A DNA stretch of 64,000 bases from Monarcha castaneiventris obscurior. Taxonomy: Eukaryota > Chordata > Aves > Passeriformes > Monarchidae. This document shows positions 56,701-64,000 of the stretch, piece by piece. The stretch covers positions 7,253,001-7,317,000 of the forward strand of contig JAMPIT010000230.1 in the NCBI GenBank assembly GCA_026261815.1, written 5' to 3'. The position numbers and the translations under genes are program-made. The stretch's first letter is position 1. Each line of letters starts with the position of its first letter. The notes under the pieces were generated by a model. It made no database searches. It was not told where the DNA came from and saw only the letters and a list, made by a program, of their open reading frames with translations.

Positions 56701-59253
56701 TGCCTGTGTTTGCTCACTCTTTCTTGGCCATCCTGAGGACACCCTGATTTTTAGAAAATCATTAAAATGCTGAGTACAACAATACTGATATCCTGTCACC
56801 ACCAGCAAGCCAGAGCTGTATATTCTTGCTTTTAGGGTGCTACTCAGTTTCAAAAATAGGTGTCTAATGCCATTTGAGACAGCACAGGGTGCCTGGGACA
56901 ACTCATTAGGGCTGAGAAACACAACATGACTCCATGGGAGACCCTACTAGAGAAGCTGGAGCATCTAGAACTGCACTAGATGCTCAAAGCCAGGCAGTCA
57001 AGCCTTTGTCCAGTGTCAGAACTGATGCCAGTGCTTGCACCCCTTGGTACAAGTTTCCTGAACCACCAGGTGAGCCCAGTACTATGGCCAGACTCCCAGC
57101 AGCTAAATCAGTGGGCTGGTAACTCAAAACCCCACAGGGACACACAAAAAAGTGTTTGAAAACCTCCACTCTGACCTAAGCAGCAAGCCATCCAAATCCA
57201 GGGAGACCTGGGAGGAAAGAAACATCTAGTTTGGTCGAACACCCCTAGATCTCCACAAAGATTGTACCTAGCACAGGTATTTTGACTGAAACTCCTATAA
57301 AAAAATGACATTTTCATAAGCTGTGAAGTGCGCAAGCACATAATTACCGGATGAGCTTGAAATAGTTGAATTGAAACTGATTACTAATTTTTATGGATGT
57401 GAACAGAATTTGAATAATCTCAAAGAGATGAACTACAGCTGTTTTTTGAAGCAACTGGAGTGTTATCATGCCACGAAAAAATATATATATTCAATCTTTT
57501 GCAGACCATGAGAAATATCTTCTAAAATATAAATTATGAAAAACATTTTCTCACATTTAGTGTACAGTGTAAAATGTTCATATTGTTGGGGGACTGTCTG
57601 GCCTGCAAAGACTCCGTGGGTTGCTACTCTGTGGTCTCATAGCTATTTACAGGGATCTTTCAGTTACTGCTAAGTAATGGGGACATTCAGTTCCACTAAA
57701 ATGGTTAGACACAGCAAGTGTGAAGAGACTATATCAAATAGAGTTGTTTTCTCCCTTAATTTATGACCCACTGATCTAATTCTAAATTCTGCAGGATTGG
57801 GTAAATGAGGCACAGCTTTAAACCATCAAATTAAAATCTACATTACCACAATATAAGATCCAGCTCTAAAGATCATCTTTCATGTTCTGTAGAACTAGTC
57901 ACTAAATATAAATTAACACACTGCAAAGCCTGATCTCGATAATGATGCCTACTTCTCAATGACATGCTAAGGCAGTGAAGTAGTATACCCATGGTTTATG
58001 CAACTTTTATGAACAGTAAGTCTTAACTCCTCTCTCTAAACATATTTTTTTCATTATTTATGATTTTTACTGACTGTGAATGTTACATTCTCCTTCTATA
58101 GAAAAGACTTTTTTTCTTTTCTGGGTTTACTATGACCATGGACTGTGTCTCCACACTATCGCAGTTGCTGGGCCAGGAACACCAAATTTCTGTGGCTGGG
58201 TTATGCAGACAGCAGTGTCCCAAAGGGCAGATCAAACGAAAGTGTTATTGTTGGAATCATTGTGTGCAAAAGGGATAAAGAAATGGTGAGTCAAATATAT
58301 TGCAGCTCCTTTCTTCTACCTGCCAAACTCCCTGTGCAACAAGAAAATATCTACATGTCTATCTGACCTAACTACCCAGTAGGTAATTTGGGCCTGCTGT
58401 GCCCTGAGGTTTGTACTCTGCAAACTGAACTGGTCACTTTGATAGAGCCAAAGTTGAGGGGCAAATTTTCTGTTAAGCTTTTAAGAAGGATGAAAGAAAA
58501 AGAACAAAGAAACTCCCTATTTGGATAATGATTTTTTAAGGGAACCAGGACTGTTAATTAAATGTTCACCTTTTCCAAAGTTCATAGAAAACTTTTTGGT
58601 TTGCTACAGTTCTGTAAAGAGACTTGTGACCAGAGTATTGGAAAACTGAAATATATGTGCGTGGGTATTTTTTAAAATCACAACTGAGATCTCAAGCTTC
58701 CCTCCAAACACTAAGTGGTAAGTTTCATTTCTCACTTCTTGTATACACATCTAACACTCAAGATGGAACTGAAAAATACCCACAATTACAGAATGTGGTT
58801 GCTCACAGCGGCTGAAGCCAATAATCCATCTCCTCATAGTCCTGCAGCACTAAGAACTGCAGCAAATTGCTGTGGTTTTCTGAGAGGAAAACAGCTGCCA
58901 ACCCAGGAGAAACACCTCTGTGAAGCTAAAAGGCCCAACAGGACTCCAGTCCTATGGGACTGGCTAGGCTGCATCACCTGAATACAAGTGTAGTGAAATC
59001 CTGATGGCAATAAAGGCAAGGAATCTTGTTAGTCACTGCAGTAGTGATGTCAGATGCCTCAGTTTTATCAATGGTAAAATTAATTAACCAATTATTATAA
59101 ATATCTATGTCTGCTTGCTGGTAGGAGTCAACACAAATGATTTATGAGCGTTACAAAGATTTCCAGGGTCCGTGAGGTGTGCTGTAAGCAGCTTTCTTGT
59201 TAGAAACTCTGTTAATTGTGTGCATTAGAGAAAAAGAAAAAGGTGGTTCCGAC

Positions 59254-59315
59254 CTGTCATGCCTCAGTGCCCTCATATCAACATACACTGTGGTGGGATC
59301 TGGTCCAGATGTTCC
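59254..59315 (-). CDS. DIP2C: DIP2C exon, ANL domain (rightmost visible exon)
   Basis: 62 bp, entering in phase 0 and ending two bases into an Arg codon. It encodes 20 residues: GTSGPDPTTVYVD then MRALRHD. This is the invariant DIP2 stretch that precedes VRLVERG. The acceptor is gtttacag/GG. The donor CAG/GTCGGA is weak, with C at +3. Skipping this exon alone would shift the frame. The preceding family sequence (…RVNLAICLQ) was not found to the right within the window, so the next exon lies beyond 64000. Confidence 0.95.
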
Positions 59316-62300
59316 CTGTAAACAACAACATCAGCTAATCAGAACCTGAGGGCTGGGATGAGAAAAGAGTTTTACCCCCCAAATAACCAAACATTCATTT
59401 CAGTGCTAATTACGCTAATCAAATGACAAGTTATATTTAAGGTATTCATCAGTCAAAGCTCAGCTTTACAGAATCAGAACAAGCACTGGAAACATACCTA
59501 CCATCAGGTACTTGTGACCTTGGGGTTCAGAAAAACATCAAGCAGTCAGACTACTTAACCAACACATGTCAACAGAGGTTCTATTTGCTACAAAATGCCA
59601 AGTAATCAGCACATGGATACATACAAAAAATGTTAAACACGTTTTGCCATATAAAGGAAGGCGGAAATCGCTGAGGAGACACAGTTTAATGGCAGAAGCA
59701 CATGGTCAGGAATGTGAAGCATGGTTTACTGAGAGTCTTCCATACATGCAACAGAGAATATACTTGAAGCTAAAGATAGTAAAGGTAGCACGCATGACAT
59801 GAACCAATCTGGACTGAAGGTCTGTTAAGCAATTATTCTGATCCTTTTCAGTCTTCCACTGCATAATTTAAATCCTTGCTTTATGTCACAATATTTAGTT
59901 GCTTGAAAAGAGGCAGACTAATTTTAGTTTCCTTTCATGCAGAGATGATGCAGTCTTTAGGCCTTTCCACCCACAGCTTTTCTGCAGTTTTGCAGCCTGC
60001 TATGATCTGCCCTTATCCAAACTTCAAACTCATCACCACTGAACATCATGTGAATTCTCAATGCTCCAGGCTAGGGCTCTTCTCTCTGCTGCAGACCTCA
60101 TGCTACTGCTAAGCACAAAGCTAGAAGAAAAACACAACTTCATTTTGGAACACCGGAATGTCGGAAATTTTCTTTCAGCAGAGGAATTCTCCTAAACCTG
60201 GTAAACTCCAGATGTACAAACTCCTTTACCAGTTATTTAGACATTTACTGCTTACAGCAGCAGGTAACATCAACTCCTAGTGATTTCTGTCCCATTTGGG
60301 TTACACTGTAGAGTATAATTCTTCACATTAGGAATCTTCACATCTAGGGCTAAATTCTACATTTCTGCAATGCTGGCTGGTAGTTCCACAATTTTTTGAG
60401 CACTAAAAGTTGCAATGGAGATCCACAAACAGCAAATTTTTTGTATCTAAGGGGGAAAAGAGCTATGCCTACCAATTGATACTTACTGCACAGGTACTGA
60501 TCATCACCCACCACCAGAGGAGAACAGGAGTAATAGAGCTGCACATGCATGTTAGCCTCTTTAGCTTGTTATACACAATACAAGGTACAATATCCTCTCT
60601 AGCTATTAACGACACGATTTTCAGTCTACTGGTAAACTCAGCAGTGTAACAGACTAGTGCTGAGTGGAGAACTTATTTGAAATATGTGCAATGTTGAAAA
60701 GAAAAAAACAAAACCAAGGAAAAATTGGTTATCTTTAAAAATAAAACTAAAGCTGATTTGATTTGTAAAATAATGGAAACAGTCAAGTTGGAAAATCAAA
60801 AACAATCACTATGGTATTTATTATTTTCAGCGTGAATGAAATAGTTACAATGGACATCTAATATTTGATGAAACCTGCATCCAGATAAAGCTCTAATGGA
60901 CTTATTTATAATTTTATAGAAGGATCTGAAAATCCCCAAATCTCCAGACTCAATTTCTAGTCTGTCCCACTGTTGGAAGCTGATAGGTGGGTATTGAGGG
61001 AACATGAAAATCCCCTACCTGCTCGGCCAGCTTCCCCAGCCTGTGAGGCTATAGCAGCAGGAATAGCAGGGATGAGGGAGAGAAGGAAAGAAGGTAACAC
61101 AAGACGAAAATAATAATAAAAAATGGGAATGAAGGGTGGGAGAAAAAAAAAAAGAGGAGAATGCAAAAAGCAGGGAGTAAAATAAAAAGAAAAACAATGT
61201 CAAATACAGGAATTTTACAAATTAACCATTATACCATTAAAGGTTAAAAAAAGTAAAAAATGAGGTGTCAACATTTTAGTAGAGCAACAGAAGAGACAGC
61301 TGTAGACTGCTAACCTTGGACAAACAGACTTAAATGGTTTTAGGACACTACAGACAATGTTGTTAGTGGAAAACATGTGTCTAGCATACTGATTTTTTTT
61401 CATTGTTGTTTTTGTTTTTGAAGTCATTAAACATTATGGCCCTGCTATTTAAATGCACTTTAATCCATTGAGACTTCCAGGTCTGCCATTTCACTAGTAA
61501 TAGAAGTTTGTAAGTGATGTACTCTGGAAATCAAAAGCAAGCTCTCTTTTAGGAAAAAAATTAAAATTAGTATACAACAGAGAAAGATACTTACACCTTC
61601 TTGCACACAGATTAACCTGATCCTAAAGTGAAATAAAGTCACGGCTTGGTGCATAATCTAGCTACTGGAAGATCATAAATAAATGGAATAACTTCAGACC
61701 CCAGTAAGTCTTCATTCATATTTGTTACGGTAAACAGTGTAATACATATAAAGAACAGTAACGTTAAAAGCTGATAAAAACCCATCAGTTCTCCTTCATG
61801 ACTGATAACTCAGCCAAGAGACAAAAAACCCTCAGTGGTGACTAGTCCTAAGCCACTGCTATCACGTGGAGTATCTAACACCAGATGGCTGCTGTGGCAT
61901 TGGCCTTACAACTTGTGAAAACAAACAGCTCTGAAAGCCCTGGCATCCCACATTCCTCTCACCAGACTTCTCAATGCCAGCAGAGCTAAAGACTGCAGGA
62001 AGCTGCCACAGCAGCACCTTAAGACAGGTTTATTTTGGTTGCAAAGGAAGATGAAACATTTAAAAAAAATAGGATGGATCTGCTTATTACATTGGTGCCC
62101 CAAAATAGTATTGCTAATAATCCAGGCTGAACACTGCAGTGTAACTGCAAGAAAGCAGAAGAATTACTGAAATCCAGCAGTTATATAATTCATTGCCTGT
62201 GACTACACTGCAGGTCCAGAAAGGTCTTTGAGAGTACCAGAGTCTCATATGGCTTTTAACTACAGAAGTGCTTGAGAAAGAGCAGCTGAATTATCAGCAA

Positions 62301-64000
62301 CGTCCTTCTGTGGCCAGTTGCAGCTGGAATACTCTGAAAAGTATTTCAAAAGAAGCAGAGTCTAAGCCAAGACCAGAATGACTGACTCAATTTGTCTGTG
62401 CACATTTTTTTTGAGAGACAGGGATAGAGAGCATCTGTTATGATGGTAACAGGGGAAAAAACAACTTCTGGAGTATCTGATATTTACTTAGGACATGCCT
62501 GGTAGTGTTCAAGGAAACAAAATGGGACATACAGGATTTTCTGTCTGAAAATGGGTGTATCATAAGTCACATCTCTCAGATTAAATAAATCACCTGCCCA
62601 TGCACAGGCTGCCACTGGTGAACCATCCTTGGTCTGAGCAAATCTCAGCAATATGGCAGGCTTTTATTCTCAGGGAAAACATTGCAGGTAAAAACTGCTT
62701 GAAGGACCACCCCAAAAGGTCAGCTGTAGGGCTGACCACGTGCCAGGACTCAGTCCATACCTAATTTCCACTCAAGTCAAAGGCCAAGCTGCATGCTCTC
62801 CCCTTCTTCCCTCCCCAGAGTTAAAAACTAGGAGCTAGGCTATCAGAAGTCCTAAGAATTTAAATATAACTGGTTTTTTTTTGTTTCACTGTCTAATGAT
62901 GTGGCCTCAGTGTTTACTCCAAGTCTACTTGTGCTCCAGTGATGCTCAGAAAAGGAATTTTTGGTGTGCACTTGGCAATCTCACCTATGCAAGCACAGCG
63001 GCTGGAGCTGTGAAAAGAACTTCATGGCATGACTCACAGCAGAGGTGGGAAAACAGAATCTGAGGGAGCTCACCCAGAGCTGTAGGACACTGCTAAGTGT
63101 GAATCATGCCTCTGACACAGTGCGCAGTCTCCTGCGGCACGCTCTGCACACCTACCCTTTATTACTTTTAATACGGAAGATCCTCAGAGAGTGTGATCTA
63201 TCACTGAGTAAAAAGAAATACTGACTTTAAGCCCGAAACGGAGTAACAAAGATTCCTTTGCCAGACAGTGAGGAACAAGTTCATTTCATGTAACTTCAGC
63301 CATCAAAGAAGAAATGTGCAGTATAAGGTAGGGAGGATCTCCTGATGGTGATGGATCCCATCCCCAGATGGGTGCCTGAGATGTCTCTTGCAGTATTTCT
63401 GATTCCACTTATTGATGGATATAGGATAACTCACTTAACCTTGCAGTCTCAGTTAGTGGAGATAGAAAAGAAGATGAGTCCTGCTCTCCTTAGCTTGGAC
63501 AGATTTGTTAGTACATTATCAGGGTTAACTAAGGAAAATTAACAACTTCTAGAAGTTTTCCCTCAAATGAAATTGAGTAGCAGGTTGAATAAAATGAAAA
63601 TATTTATTCCAAGTGTTTAAATGGAAATTAGCTAAAATCCTAGAGAACCATCTGTGCTGTTGTAAGAAACAGGCTACTTTTCATATCTATTTTTCTCTCT
63701 CTCTGGAGAATGCTAAGATGCCAGTTAATGAGAATTAAAATATGCTAGATGCAATCTTTTCATCTCACTAATCCCTGGACCATTATCTTTGACTATACAG
63801 CCATAAAAGGTCAGATATTAATAGTATTTAAGTGCCTAAAGAGGGAGGGAATTATTTATTTTCAAAAGCACATCTCTAAAAATTTAGTCCGAAATGACTA
63901 CATCAAAGGAAACATACTAAATTTGCTCTCAGTTTGAAAGGAAATTAATACAAATGACAATGCATTAGTCTGTCAGTGATCATAACCTGGAAATTAAGAT
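59316..64000 (-). other. DIP2C: DIP2C intron (partial) to right edge
   Basis: Non-coding. I searched by eye for a minus-strand exon ending …NLAICLQ in phase 0 and found none. A 28-nt exon-like block at 61595-61622 is discussed in the findings. Purine-rich, A-rich sequence spans about 61060-61200. No mobile element is recognised. Confidence 0.8.

Larger units (their letters stand above)
33956..58000 (-). other. DIP2C: DIP2C gene, five 3'-most coding exons and introns (a sixth exon at 59254)
   Basis: DIP2C belongs to the disco-interacting protein 2 family: an N-terminal DMAP1-binding domain followed by two tandem AMP-binding (ANL, fatty-acyl-AMP-ligase-like) domains. It is linked to neuronal development and, for the family, to handling of acyl chains and diacylglycerol pools. 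The six exons here encode the last 248 or so residues, the C-terminal part of the second ANL domain. If the protein has the human length of 1556 residues, they start at about 1309. Exon order from the N-terminal side is 59.25, 42.9, 41.9, 40.8, 38.9 and 34.0 kb. All phases agree. DIP2A and DIP2B are close paralogues; the neighbouring convergent ZMYND11 decides the call. Earlier exons are off the right edge. Confidence 0.9.
42962..59253 (-). other. DIP2C: DIP2C 16.3 kb intron
   Basis: Long intron with no supported exon. Seen in it: repeats of TATCTTACC near 45278-45320, a decayed CR1-like LINE fragment (about 47587-47870), a purine-rich GAAA microsatellite (51591-51613), a strong inverted repeat (51815-51852), two tandem duplications (53134-53187 and 53719-53758), a T-rich tract (55387-55406) and an (AT)n run (57481-57490). 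Several 70-140-codon open frames exist on both strands, without splice context or family resemblance. Confidence 0.8.

Noticed and set aside
61015..61203. Phe/Leu/Ser-rich minus-strand frame resembling a signal-anchor peptide
   Set aside because: It is simply the complement of a purine/A-rich tract at 61060-61200. Low complexity explains the hydrophobic reading.

Overview
The window is vertebrate nuclear DNA holding two convergent, multi-exon protein genes. It is most likely from a bird or another sauropsid, judging by the compact introns, the low repeat load and a single decayed CR1-like LINE fragment. There are no operons, phage genes, CRISPR arrays or tRNA genes.

The left third (about 4.0 to 23.2 kb, plus strand) is the 3' two-thirds of ZMYND11 (BS69), a chromatin reader of H3.3K36me3. 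Ten coding exons are present, all with GT-AG boundaries and consistent phases. They encode the last 456 residues: the end of the PHD segment, a bromodomain without the usual acetyl-lysine Asn, a zinc ribbon, the PWWP domain, an acidic/Ser-rich linker, a coiled coil and the C-terminal MYND zinc finger. The exons for the N terminus and PHD finger lie left of the window. A 3'UTR of about 2.3 kb follows, with several poly(A) signals.

From about 23.2 to 31.1 kb is an intergenic spacer with no gene I can support. It contains a GC-richer stretch (roughly 23.2 to 27 kb) whose open frames look accidental.

The right half (about 31.1 to 64 kb, minus strand) is the 3' end of DIP2C (disco-interacting protein 2 homologue C). 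It has a 3'UTR of about 2.9 kb and six coding exons for the last 248 or so residues, which form the C-terminal end of the second AMP-binding (ANL/FAAL-like) domain. The paralogue call rests on the protein sequence together with the known ZMYND11-DIP2C tail-to-tail neighbourhood (human 10p15.3, chicken chromosome 2). A 16.3 kb intron separates the 59.25 kb exon from the 42.9 kb exon, and the remaining exons lie off the right edge.

The observations most worth checking are: a 107-nt exon-like block in the ZMYND11 PWWP intron that is open in the incoming frame but would shift the next exon into a stop (candidate poison exon); a 17-bp-arm inverted repeat in a DIP2C intron; a cluster of nested inverted repeats in the last ZMYND11 intron; and an 18-bp palindrome carrying AATAAA on both strands at the probable DIP2C 3' end.
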